Below are positions 21,146 through 31,492 of a stretch of DNA of 64,000 bases, one piece after another (position 1 is the first letter of the stretch; each line of letters begins with the position of its first letter). The DNA comes from Arbacia lixula. Lineage: Eukaryota; Echinodermata; Echinoidea; Arbacioida; Arbaciidae. The notes beneath the pieces are model-generated. The model ran no database searches and was not told where the DNA came from. It saw only the letters and a program-made list of their open reading frames with translations. The DNA lies in assembly GCA_963669155.1 (NCBI GenBank), contig OZ022581.1:7727167-7791166 (forward strand), given 5' to 3'. Made by a program: the position numbers and the translations under genes.

Positions 21146-21275
21146 GGGCAGCATCATAGAGCTGGACAGCATAGCTCTCTACTGCAACTAGGCATGAGCT
21201 ATGTGTACATACATGTGTCCACGACCTACGCATGAATTTTCTACATACTGTATCTCTCTGTGCGTACTCTGTGCA

Positions 21276-21308
21276 TGTGCATAAGGCATACTTTATGCCT
21301 TATGCACA
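21276..21308. repeat. Perfect 15-bp hairpin
   Basis: TGTGCATAAGGCATA (21276-21290), loop CTT, then the exact reverse complement (21294-21308). It is flanked by CTCTGTGCA/CAGAG-type partial extensions. Confidence 0.9.
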
Positions 21309-21456
21309 GAGTAATTAGGGGTCAGCTACAGTAGCTGTTTCTTTCACTAAATATAATCATGGAAAAAATGCAATGCGATAGTACTGTGAGTTACGGAAGT
21401 TTGATACCCAGACTCTTTACATTATCTTTACAAAGCAAAGTCAAAATCAAAGTAAA

Positions 21457-22667
21457 TCTGTGTACGGTGGAATTCATGGTATTGGTGTCTTAATTAGAGA
21501 AAAAATATTGAATTATGTGTTAGGTTTGGATTCGAAATGCAATATCAGAAACAATATTTTGGATAACATATCAGTGAGAAAGCTTTCGGATTTTCATTTA
21601 TGTTAGGTATCGTTTATAAATATTTCCCCAGAACATTCTTATTATTATATAATGAATCTACTGATGACATTGCTGCTGATTTGATAATGTTGAAGAACGT
21701 GCATAATTTACCGTTTTGCCTTTTAGGAGATTCCAATGCTACTTAACCGGGTGTGAAAGTGAATGGAAGATGTTAATCGTTGTAATATGTATTTTATAGA
21801 TAAATCTGACAGTGTTATGTCCGATCAACATTTTTTACTGTGTAATACAGGTTCGGTAATATGAACAGAGGCAACACAAGAAACGGCAAGAAATTTCTTG
21901 AAAGGCGTAGGGGCTTTACCTTATTGCTAATGGCCATGTTGGAGCAGATCTAAACACAATCCCATCATTCTGAATGGGGGGGGGGGGGGCATAATGCCCC
22001 CACTCCCCGTAAAAACAAGCTTTGAAATACCCCGGGAGTATAATAATAACCCTAATAATTAGGGTAACAGTCTTACTATAATTGAAGTATGATTATTGCT
22101 GCCATGAAACGCTTACAAAAATCACGCGGTTATTTTCAAAATGATGTGGTTGTGTTTGTCAGAGAGAAGAGTTTTGAACAGTTTGTTTCTGAAAAATTTC
22201 AAGGGAAAGATATTCTTCCTCGTAAAATTGATGCAGCTACATATATATATACAGAAAGTATACATACAAGCTCTTTACTCTACTTTACGCAGATGATACA
22301 ATTTAGTTCTTGCAAAATCTGAAAGTGAACTTCAACTTGCATTAGATGCGTTATCTGTACACTGCAAAAGGTGGTTAAAAGTCTTTATCTTTTCTCGTGG
22401 GGAAGTACGGAGGATTCCAATTTTTAGGTTTGATACTAACGTGATTGAAGTTGTTGATCTCGGTACCACCTATGATTATGATACATTTCGCAAAGCACAA
22501 ATCAATAATAAAGCAGCTGAATCAAGCAAGAAGGGGAAACAGTCTTATGTCAAAAACATACCAATTTAAATAGTATTGATATTCTCTTGGAGTTATTTGA
22601 TCAACGTGTTTTACCTATTGAAGCGAAATGGGGATTTGGTATATTAAAAGAACTGATCAGTGATAGT
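21457..22667 (+). pseudogene. Degraded LINE with endonuclease and reverse transcriptase remnants
   Basis: The plus strand has an APE-type endonuclease relic. SVYGGIHGIGVLIREK starts at 21457, then come GIVYKYFPRTF-like residues and CLLGDSNA (ends 21740, the GDxNA motif), followed by TRNGKKFLERRRGF and IANGHVGADLN (to about 21958). After a poly-G/poly-C interruption (21976-22010) and an unassigned stretch, the RT palm motif YADD is present at 22286-22297, followed by LAKSESELQLALDALSVHCK, IFSRGEVRR and LELFDQRVLPI (to about 22640). Several frameshifts and stops separate these blocks, and the RT core between the endonuclease and YADD is missing. This is a Jockey-group-like element that decayed in place. 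Confidence 0.65.
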
Positions 22668-22978
22668 AAATAGTATACTAAAACGGACATAATATCTAAC
22701 AAGGTGACATGGGATCAATAAATTGGCATTGTCATCGTCATTGTCATTGTCATTGTTGTAGTATTTGCTTATTAGTTCGCTTTGAAACACTTTTAGTTTA
22801 GCAGTTATGACAATCTGAAAAAGTTCAGTATAGTAGTTTGAATGCTCCAACCTCACAACTCTCTCGATCCAATAGGGCGGGAAATCGTTCTTTGCGGTCA
22901 AACGGACGGCGAGGCGAATACATTATTTTTTGGTTAGAAAATGCTTGCATATATCCTTCAGTAAACATGTTTTGTTTT

Positions 22979-22993
22979 GTGTGCGTGCGTGTG

Positions 22994-23044
<51 letters not shown>

Positions 23045-23096
23045 GTGCGTGTTTGTGTGCTGCGTGTGTGCGTATGTGTGTGTGTGTGTGAGTTTG
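22979..23096. repeat. (GT)n microsatellite
   Basis: GT repeat with scattered interruptions. The CA/GT-rich frames on both strands (22825-23243) are artefacts. Confidence 0.95.
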
Positions 23097-23509
23097 GGTG
23101 TGTGGATGAAGGTGTTGGGAGTATGTTCAAACGGGGGAGGGGGTGGGAGAATAAATAGACAACGCTTTCCTCTCGAGATTCTTGATTGTACAACAATGTT
23201 TTGTAAACAATATATGAACATATACTTTTTTGTCCTTTTTTAAGACTATTGCAATTTATGTTTAATTCAAAATGTCAATGTACAATGCATCGGGTTTAAT
23301 TAAGAATGATTTCTTCAATTGATTTGAGAGAAAATAAAAAATATATTTAAAAAAAAAACGGGAGGAGAAATAGACAGGGATCACAATAAATCATTCCTTA
23401 AAAAATATTGTACTAAGAAAAAAAAATATTGTGAGGGACGCATGCAGGTGCACTGTATAAAAATTATTTACTTTCTCATCTCGAGGATTTCAAGATTGCT
23501 AATTGTGTA

Positions 23510-25028
23510 CAAGTTCAAGTTCAAGTTTTATTCAAACCAATCAAGAAAACAACATTTTAACATTTAATTGACAAAGAAAGAACATGATGGGTTTGGGACC
23601 TCGGAGAAAGCAGAGCTTGTGATAGGGGCCCCTTACAAGGTACGTTATAATGACACAAAAATATATGACGAATGGCATATTTACAATGATAAATAAGGAG
23701 TAAAAATTGGAATAAAAAAAAAATTAAGATCACACATACACACACACACACACACACGCCGCAAAACACACAGACATACATGGCTTTCCGTTATTTACTT
23801 TAGCTTGTTTTGTAAATTCTCAAAAAGATATATTCGACATGAAAGTTTAAATTTAGACAGCGTTGGACTGGACCTCTTGTTTTGTGGAAACTTGTTCCAT
23901 TCTTTTATGGAAACAACTACAAAAGAGTTCAAAGCAGTTTGAGTCCTTGCTAGAGGTTGATGGATTAGGTTTCTTTGACGTGTGTTGTACTGATGAGTAG
24001 AATTTATGATAAACACATCTTTTAAAAATGAACTATTTTGTTCCGATTGAGATTTGTACATGAATATCAAACAACTTAAAGAGACTAATTCATCAACAGG
24101 CAGCACTTGAAGTTGAAGAAATAAAGGAGCGCTTGGACTTCTGTAATTTGAATTTGTAATCATCCTGATGGCTTTCTTTTGAAGGACTATCAACTTGTTT
24201 ATATGAGTTCTATACGTATTTCCCCATGCAACATTACAATAAGTTAAGTGGGGCATAATGGCAGCATTATAAAGAGTTACTAAGGTTTTCTCTGATAAAA
24301 AGAAGCGTAACTTGGAAATCACACCAACACTCCTTGAGACCTTGGTACAAACAAAACTAAGGTGATCTTTCAAAGTTAAATGACCATCAACCGTAACTCC
24401 AAGAAACCTTACATTTTGACTTCGGTTGATCACATGACCACCGATTGTCAAGGCACCAGTATTATCTGGAATTCTTTTTCCCTTTGATCTAAAGACAACA
24501 TATTGAGTCTTACTGGCATTTAATAAAAGATTGTTGCAACAAAACCACTTGAATATGTTGGTAACTTCTGTATTTGCAGTCAGAATAAGAATATGCATGT
24601 TTTTGTGGTGAGAGAGCAAGCAAGTATCATCAGCAAAAAGTGAATAGGTAAACAACTGAGATGAGTTTATAAAATCATTAACATAAATCAAAAACAATAA
24701 GGGACCCAGGACTGATCCCTGAGGTACGCCATATTTTACTCCACTGGATTGAGATTTGACTCCATTAACCATTACAAACTGTAATCGATTATATAAGTAA
24801 TTTCTAAACCAATTTAAAGCAATTCCACGAATGCCATAATGCTCAAGCTTGTTGATTAAGATGTCATGGTCGATAGTGTCAAAAGCTTTCGACAAGTCCA
24901 AAAACACCCCAAGACAAAACTTCCCTGCATCAATCGCATTAATAATAGTATTTACCGCTACCTTTCTTTGTCCTTGGGATATTAACATTCCTTGTGAATT
25001 ATGTTGACAGTTATCGTGATCGTACGCC
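23510..25028 (-). mobile_element. 5'-truncated LINE (CR1/L2/Jockey group)
   Basis: Read on the minus strand: an RT frame (23795-24988), a 3' UTR of about 285 bp crossing a (CA)n tract at 23731-23758, and a 3' end of AATAAAACTTGAACTTGAAC (about 23510-23532). Short tandem 3' repeats instead of poly-A are typical of CR1/L2-type LINEs. The 5' end is truncated: upstream of about 25028 no RT or endonuclease sequence is recognised and an in-frame TAG occurs. Confidence 0.75.
23795..24988 (-). CDS. LINE reverse transcriptase, C-terminal 397 residues, open
   Basis: RNA-dependent DNA polymerase of a non-LTR retrotransposon. Visible motifs: FLDLSKAFDTIDHDIL (about residues 29-44, first catalytic Asp block), YGVPQGSVLGPLLFLIYVND (about 85-104), SLFADDTCLLSHH (about 115-127, catalytic FADD), a fingers/thumb region with FLGVTVDGHLTLKDH (about 194-208), a MPHLTYCNVAWGN block (about 248-260), and a basic C-terminus. 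No stops or frameshifts, unlike the other LINE pieces here, so the insertion is fairly young. The ORF lacks the endonuclease and the first RT motifs, so it cannot be a full element. The chosen Met is simply the first in the open frame, which stays open to 25028. Confidence 0.75.
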   Translation of the reverse strand: MLISQGQRKVAVNTIINAIDAGKFCLGVFLDLSKAFDTIDHDILINKLEHYGIRGIALNWFRNYLYNRLQFVMVNGVKSQSSGVKYGVPQGSVLGPLLFLIYVNDFINSSQLFTYSLFADDTCLLSHHKNMHILILTANTEVTNIFKWFCCNNLLLNASKTQYVVFRSKGKRIPDNTGALTIGGHVINRSQNVRFLGVTVDGHLTLKDHLSFVCTKVSRSVGVISKLRFFLSEKTLVTLYNAAIMPHLTYCNVAWGNTYRTHINKLIVLQKKAIRMITNSNYRSPSAPLFLQLQVLPVDELVSLSCLIFMYKSQSEQNSSFLKDVFIINSTHQYNTRQRNLIHQPLARTQTALNSFVVVSIKEWNKFPQNKRSSPTLSKFKLSCRIYLFENLQNKLK

Positions 25029-26586
25029 TATAACTATACGCATGTGAATGTAAATAAATTGTCATAGGCCCATGTAATCAAGCTGATTAAGTAATCACTA
25101 ATAATGTCATTTAATCCCATTCGTATTTCATTGTCAAATTATTTAGAATAGAACTCCTATTATCATCCGTATCAGATATCTGAGCAGTGGTTTTACGAAA
25201 CCATATTCCCCTCGTTTCCAGTGCCGATGGGGCAAAGATGGTAATATTGACAATATTACCATCTTTCACAAAAGCTTATGGACTTGACGCGTAATAAAAC
25301 GGGAAATATCGTCTTGTATTGTCCCTGGTCTAACATTCGGAAGATTTGCGTCTTTCGATGATAAGGAATTTAATGACATTATTCAAAACATGGGATATAG
25401 AAAGTGTAAATTATTAGCTATAGATGTCTAATGTTGATAATGATAATGATATTCACTGGCTCTTACTTTCGGAATATACGACCTTTATTGCTCTCACTGA
25501 ATCCATATTGCCCTCGTCTTTGTCCTGGCAATTATGTCGTATTCCCCTCAAGGCCAGTCAATATTATATTAATATTTCACAGTAGCGATATGAAAATGTA
25601 TCACTTTGTATGCAGTCATCAAAATGTATAATCATCATTACACCGTGGCTTCCTGTGTGTTCCTGCTCTTTATTTCTCCATTGTATTGCTTCCAGTGGTG
25701 AAGAGCAAAGCGGGCTAAATCAGGTCTATATTCCGCTTATTCTAAAGTCTAGAAGAAATGAACTGTTTGTTTGATGGCAAGCACATGATAATGAATAATC
25801 TCTCTTCGATATCAGCAGGTTTAATACCAGTATGATTTACTTTGAAAGGTGCTATCGTGGAGCCAATAAAAGGTCAATTTCTTTATGAAAGAACAGGAAG
25901 TGACAAGCCCAGAACGCGTTCAGCCTATAGGCAATATTAAGGGGCTGGTCGATTGAAAACTTGGAAAAAGCGTGTGGTACAATAAACAGGACAGGAATTA
26001 GACATCCCTGGATGTTTCAATCAATAAAGCCACTGTACATGAACATGGCTAGTGGATTATGAACCTTTACGCTAAACCTTTCAAAATCAATGAAGTCACC
26101 ATCCCAATGAACACGACGAATATGTCATACTTGGAACGTCCTGACTATATCCTGCACCGACTTTAAAATGAAATTGGATTATGGTGTAACAAGACTAGTT
26201 TTTCAACAAAATTGTGTTTGTGTCTTTTTGTTGGACGCATATGTACATGAATGAGATGAAGCGTGCTGTGCACAAGCTCCGTTTGTCGATTCACGGCAGC
26301 GCAAAGGAATGTTGCTACGTGTTCTTTTTGATTCGAGGTCTGAAGGAAATAAGATTTTGAAGCTAGCCTTTCTTCAAAGAAAAACAAAACAAATCCCTAT
26401 CGCAAATGTATGACTAGTCGAATCATCCAGAATAACTATATTCGAATCCAGGATTTATATTTATTCATGCATTAATAAGTGCAGTAGAAAGTGAGCTCGT
26501 CTGTCTGATTTTCTCAGCCCGCATATATGTTTTTTTTTCTATTTTCCGACCTGAAGAATAGTGATTGTGTATAATCATTTTTGTAA
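25029..26586. other. No gene seen; contains a perfect 15-bp hairpin
   Basis: AT-rich DNA. At 25234-25266, AAAGATGGTAATATT, loop GAC and the exact reverse complement form a hairpin. No recognisable coding domains. Confidence 0.4.
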
Positions 26587-27045
26587 TCATGAGCACGATT
26601 GGTATCTTATTAAACAATTGGTGTGAGCACGAAGTGTCCGATTTTACTACCTGAACACTAAACAGTATAAGCACGTTTTTTTTATAAGCAATTATAAAGA
26701 TTAGACCATAAAACGGGAATTTAGAAGGTACTTTTGTAACCATGATAAGGATGGGTATCTTAAAAGCAAGTCATGCAAGCGCGATTTATACTTGAAATAC
26801 AGAATATCGTAAGCAATCTTTGGAATCATGAATAGGATGCGTGAATTATGAAAACAAGTAATGCGAACAAAGCGCGAGCTGAAAATATTTTATATACTGA
26901 CCCGAAAAGAAGACACGCCAAAGACTAATTTTGTGGGAATTCATGAATAGGATACGTATCTCATAATGCGAGCGCTTGGACATTTTTGTTATATTCAGCA
27001 CTTTATACCATGAATAGGATGTGTATCTGTATAATGAAAACTGGA
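26587..27045. repeat. Degenerate long-unit tandem repeat (CATGAATAGGATGCGTATCT)
   Basis: Five diverged units start at about 26587, 26740, 26825, 26942 and 27010. Each opens with a form of ATCATGAATAGGATGNGTAT, usually followed by TAATGCGAGCGC-like sequence and then AT-rich spacer containing ATATACTGACC or ATATTCAGCA. Unit spacing varies from about 70 to 150 bp, indicating an old eroded minisatellite. Confidence 0.65.
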
Positions 27046-28036
27046 ATCAATGGCAGAATGAGTTTGCGCATTATTGACTTGTAAACGGAAAAGTTCGAAC
27101 CCTTTTTATCCTCTTGAGCATAATCATTACGTGACTCAACAGACAATGCGATCCTGGAGCGCGTGCAAAATTTCTATTCTAAATGACCCTTCTCTTACTG
27201 CATTCAATTTTCTTCCTATTTTCTTTCTTTTTCTTTCCCCCTCTCCTCTTTTTTTTCTCACCTCCCCCCCCCCCCTCCCCCCCTTTTTTTTTTTTTTTTG
27301 GCGTCACCAATAATTACCGGCGTCGCTGTGACCCCTGGATCCGCCAATGCTTTCACAAGGTTTTTCTCAAAAAGCATGTATCATGTATACACAAATTGTC
27401 ATCAATTCAATCATATCAAAATGAATTTCAAATGAAGAGTCCCGTCTCGTTTTGCAGGGCAAGGCAAAATATCGTTTACGAAACTTCTTGCATTCATCGG
27501 AGAAATCGTCCTGACGGTTTAAACAGTGATAATTTTGTATTGAAAAGGTAATACATGTTTAGGATTTTGTGAAAGAAAGTAAAGTAATAAAAAAGATTGT
27601 GACTGCCTGCTGTAAATGACAATTCTCTGCAGGAAGCCAAATGATATACATAAATACACACAAAAGAAAATACAGTGGGTGCTATGCATCCCCCCCCCCC
27701 CTCTCTCTCTCTCTTTTCCATTTCACCTCCCACTCTACATACGCCCTTCTAATGGTTTTATATTTTGAAGGAAATGCTCGAATGCAACAAAAAGGAAAGG
27801 CTTTATTGTCCCTGATTATATTGATGACTTCCAAATTGATAGATTAACACGGAAAGAAAGAAGAAGAAAACAAAAATACAATGAAATAAAAAGAATCACA
27901 GGTTAATACATCGAGCGCATACAAACCACATTAAGGACGTATGGATGGAGATTATACTTTATGGCCGTAGAGGGCCGCATTAAAAAAGCCTTCACAGACA
28001 CACTATTCATTAGCCAGCGATTTTTCGCTTTTCTTC
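27046..28036. other. Left flank of the array; poly-pyrimidine and poly-purine runs
   Basis: Pyrimidine-rich run at 27204-27299 with C and T homopolymers, a C10 plus (CT)n run at 27689-27716, and an A/G-rich stretch at 27850-27900. No gene recognised. Confidence 0.4.
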
Positions 28037-28820
28037 TCGCTTTTGTTTGAGATCCGAAAGCCGAGGCGGGGATGGGGTCTATTGAAAAGATGAGAACCGG
28101 ATGTTTCCCGGGTGGAACAGGTTCACGTGGCTTTCTGACGCCTTCCATTTGGAGAAGTTAATTCTATATGTTGATTCTGTTACGAATTTAGAGGGCTAAT
28201 ATTGCACATACAGGAACACTGAGTATTATTGTTATTTTTACCGGGGTACCAGCGAACTCTGAGCTTATCTTGATGGGCGAGGCACGTAAACTCAAAGTAA
28301 ATAACAAGTCCACTCTCGCGGTCATTGAACCCATATAGTCGGTGGGGAATCATTGCATCACTCACATGCTGTGGCGACGCGCGCGGAATGCTGAGCAGAG
28401 GTCTCCCTTGCGCGGTATATTTTAGCAATAAGTGTGTCCTTAAAGCGCCTCTACTTAGCATCCCGCGCGCGTCGCGGTATATATGCAGCAAATCATTCGC
28501 AAGTCGTTATCAGACGAAGCGTTACAGCTAAGTTGAGCAGCTATGCCAGCTAGGTTGCTTTGATTTGTCTCCAAACGTATAGAATTAACTTTTATCTATC
28601 TCAGATGGACGAAAATGGCAATGCGGAAGAGAAGAACTGGACGTCAACTTCACGAGTTTAACTATCATTTAGTATAAGCCTATTCTCTAGCATCCATCCA
28701 CGTACTTACATAGTCAATACACGTTTCTACTAATAATACGGCTTATTCTTGAGAATGCTCAGTGAGACTGAAAGATACATAAAGCTGTGTGTCATCATGA
28801 TAGCAGTGACATGAGATCTC
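28037..28820 (+). repeat. Array left edge: founder S segment plus first core
   Basis: 28037-28721 (685 bp) equals the body of every S module. Later S modules consist of this plus 24 bp of filler, 709 in total. In this first copy the segment simply continues into ordinary core sequence. It differs slightly (AGTGTGTCC instead of AGTGTCTCC at about 28431), as expected for an edge copy less exposed to homogenisation. Confidence 0.85.
28374..28474. repeat. Inverted repeat at the S/core junction (in all 14 S copies)
   Basis: GCGACGCGCGCGGAATGCTG (with AGCAGAG) at about 28375-28401 pairs with CTCTACTTAGCATCCCGCGC (plus GCGTCGC) at about 28447-28473. The arms are 27 bp with 3 mismatches and the loop is about 45 bp, holding a TATA-like GGTATATTTTAG. 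Because of this inverted repeat, frames on both strands encode the same DARGMLSRG/SIPRAS peptides, which is not evidence of coding. Confidence 0.85.
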
Positions 28821-29008
28821 ATATTTTAGCAATAAGTGTCTCCTTAAAGCGCCTCTACTTAGCATCCCGCGCGCGTCGCGGTATATATGCAGCAAATCAT
28901 TCGCAAGTCGTTATCAGACGAAGCGTTACAGCTAAGTTGAGCAGCTATGCCAGCTAGGTTGCTTTGATTTGTCTCCAAACGTATAGAATTAACTTTTATC
29001 TATCTCAG

Positions 29009-29140
29009 ATGGACGAAAATGGCAATGCGGAAGAGAAGAACTGGACGTCAACTTCACGAGTTTTACTATCATTTAGTATAAGCCTATTCTCTTATAGCAT
29101 CCATCCACGTACTTACATAGTCAATACACGTTTCTACTAA
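29009..29140 (+). other. Short open frame in an array core (representative)
   Basis: After an acceptor-like TTTATCTATCTCAG, an ATG opens a 43-codon frame beginning MDENGNAEEKNWTSTSRV and continuing with a short hydrophobic stretch (LLSFSISLFS) to TAA at 29138-29140. Cores of 404 spacing keep the frame (42 codons), because the 3-bp TAT indel is in frame. Cores in S modules carry GTTTAAC and stop after 18 codons (for example 32768-32824). The array is homogenised, so conservation says nothing about selection. Treat as unproven. Confidence 0.2.
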
Positions 29141-30000
29141 TAATACGGCTTATTCTTGAGAATGCTCAGTGAGACTGAAAGATACATAAAGCTGTGTGTC
29201 ATCATGATAGCAGTGACATGAGATCTCATATTTTAGCAATAAGTGTCTCCTTAAAGCGCCTCTACTTAGCATCCCGCGCGCGTCGCGGTATATATGCAGC
29301 AAAAAGTTGAGCAGCTATGCCAGCTAGCTTGCTTTGATTTGTCTCCAAACGTATAGAATTAACTTTTATCTATCTCAGATGGACGAAAATGGCAATGCGG
29401 AAGAGAAGAACTGGACGTCAACTTCACGAGTTTTACTATCATTTAGTATGAGCCTATTCTCTAGCATCCATCCACGTACTTACATAGTCAATACACGTTT
29501 CTACTAATAATACGACTTATTCTTGAGAATGCTCAGTGAGACTGAAAGATACATAAAGCTGTGTGTCATCATGATAGCAGTGACATGAGATCTCATATTT
29601 TAGCAATAAGTGTCTCCTTAAAGCGCCTCTACTTAGCATCCCGCGCACGTCGCGGTATATATGCAGCAAATCATTCGCAAGTCGTCATCAGACGAAGCGT
29701 TACAGTTAAGTTGAGCAGCTATGCCAGCTAGCTTGCTTTGATTTGTCTCCAAACGTATAGAATTAACTTCTATCTATCTCAGATGGACGAAAATGGCAAT
29801 GCGGAAGAGAAGAACTGGACGTCAACTTCACGAGTTTTACTATCATTTAGTATAAGCCTATTCTCTAACATCCATCCACGTACTTACATAGTCAATACAC
29901 GTTTCTACTAATAATACGGCTTATTCTTGAGAATGCTCAGTGAGACTGAAAGATACATAAAGCTGTGTGTCATCATCATAGCAGTGACATGAGCTCTCAG

Positions 30001-30323
30001 AAAAGCATGTTTGAACATTTGAAATGAGATCGCTAGTGTGCATTGTAAATTACATGGGACCCAATCGTGACCCTTGCGAAGCAGTTTCAGCAGTGCGGGA
30101 TCAGTGCTGTAGAATTATTGTGTGCACATTGAGTACATGGCCAAAGAGAGTTGCGTCTAAGATGTTCCATAACCTGTTGGGTAGCTGCATCCTCCACCAA
30201 CTTTGATATGTATTTCAGATTGCTTACAGGTCGTAAGTTTCCTTAAAGACTGCATCAAGAACCGGTTTCTTTCAATAACGGAGTGATAAGAGCATTTTCC
30301 CATTGCATTGGAAAGTGACCGGT

Positions 30324-30359
<36 letters not shown>

Positions 30360-30723
30360 ATCAATGATGTGAACATAAGAATGAGTACATCGATACATTA
30401 GAGGAGGAGTTTTGTGGGTATTGGGTCCAATGGTCATCAATTTTTGCTGAGGTTGGCAATGAGTTTTTCAACCTCGTACTCAGAAAGAGATTTAAAATTG
30501 CTTAACACTTTTTTTCTTCGTTGAACGTGTCAGCAGGAGGATAATTCCTAGGTTCACAAATTGGATCTAAACGTTTTTCATTATTTTATGGATTTTCAAG
30601 ACTTTGTCAGACAAGTAAGTGATTACCTAGGGCATATTGACGAATTCATGTCTATCAATAGTACATGGTATCGAAGGATGCTTATTTGACATGTTCAACA
30701 TGGACTAGACAACACTGAGCAAC
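30001..30723 (-). pseudogene. Captured CR1/L2-like LINE fragment in L module of H0
   Basis: Read on the minus strand with frame corrections: an ORF2 linker (YEVEKLIANLS, LDPIPTKLLL), MFTSLIN and SLS encoded by the (GA)n tract at 30327-30356, GHFPMQWENALITPLLK, then VSNLKYISKLVEDAATQQV, STDPALLKLL, and QGSRLGPM followed by FTMHTSDL. These are the linker and first RT motifs of CR1/L2-type LINEs. About 80 residues normally lying between the STETALL and PQGSVLGP motifs are deleted. Frameshifts and stops make it dead. It was carried along as the array amplified, and the (GA)n length differs among copies. The relic at 20594-20747 belongs to the same family. Confidence 0.75.
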
Positions 30724-31471
30724 TATTTTCTTATCATACTGGTGCACAGTAAGATATACATATATTTGCCGATACGTCTCCCTTAGACGGTATATTTTAG
30801 CAATAAGTGTCTCCTTAAAGCGCCTCTACTTAGCATCCCGCGCACGTCGCGGTATACATGCAGCAAATCATTCGCAAGTCGTCATCAGACGAAGCGTTAC
30901 AGCTAAGTTGAGCAGCTATGCCAGCTAGGTTGCTTTGATTTGTCTCCAAACGTATAGAATTAACTTTTATCTATCTCAGATGGACGAAAATGGCAATGTG
31001 GAAGAGAAGAACTGGACGTCAACTTCACGAGTTTTACTATCATTTAGTATAAGCCTATTCTCTTATAGCATCCATCCACGTACTTACATAGTCAATACAC
31101 GTTTCTACTAATAATACGGCTTATTCTTGAGAATGCTCAGTGAGACTGAAAGATACATAAAGCTGTGTGTCATCATGATAGCAGTGACATGAGATCTCAT
31201 ATTTTAGCAATAAGTGTCTCCTTAAAGCGCCTCTACTTAGCATCCCGCGCGCGTCGCGGTATATATGCAGCAAAAAGTTGAGCAGCTATGCCAGCTAGCT
31301 TGCTTTGATTTGTCTCCAAACGTATAGAATTAACTTTTATCTATCTCAGATGGACGAAAATGGCAATGCGGAAGAGAAGAACTGGACGTCAACTTCACGA
31401 GTTTAACTATCATTTAGTATAAGCCTATTCTCTAGCATCCATCCACGTACTTACATAGTCAATACATGGTC

Positions 31472-31492
31472 GATGTCATGGTCGATAGTGTC
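31472..31492 (+). repeat. Filler at S-module junction matching LINE sequence
   Basis: The 24-bp filler joining the end of one S segment to the start of the next contains a 21-bp string (31472-31492) identical to 24860-24880 inside the LINE at 23510-25028. There it encodes the DTIDHDI motif. The filler also holds the direct repeat ATGGTCGAT-GTC-ATGGTCGAT. It recurs at each S copy except the first. Confidence 0.7.

Noticed and set aside
22825..23243. Open frames of 68-123 aa on both strands
   Set aside because: Generated by the (GT)n microsatellite.
26430..26460. tRNA-like B box (ATTCGAATCC)
   Set aside because: No matching A box or cloverleaf upstream.
28180..28491. 103-aa minus-strand and 68-aa plus-strand frames repeated 14 times in the array
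   Set aside because: They overlap on opposite strands across the same inverted repeat, share peptides only because of it, and are copied with the array. No domain or splice support.
30255..30440. 61-95-aa minus-strand frames with SLSLSL in each L module
   Set aside because: Fragments of the dead LINE read through the (GA)n tract; annotated as LINE pseudogene pieces.
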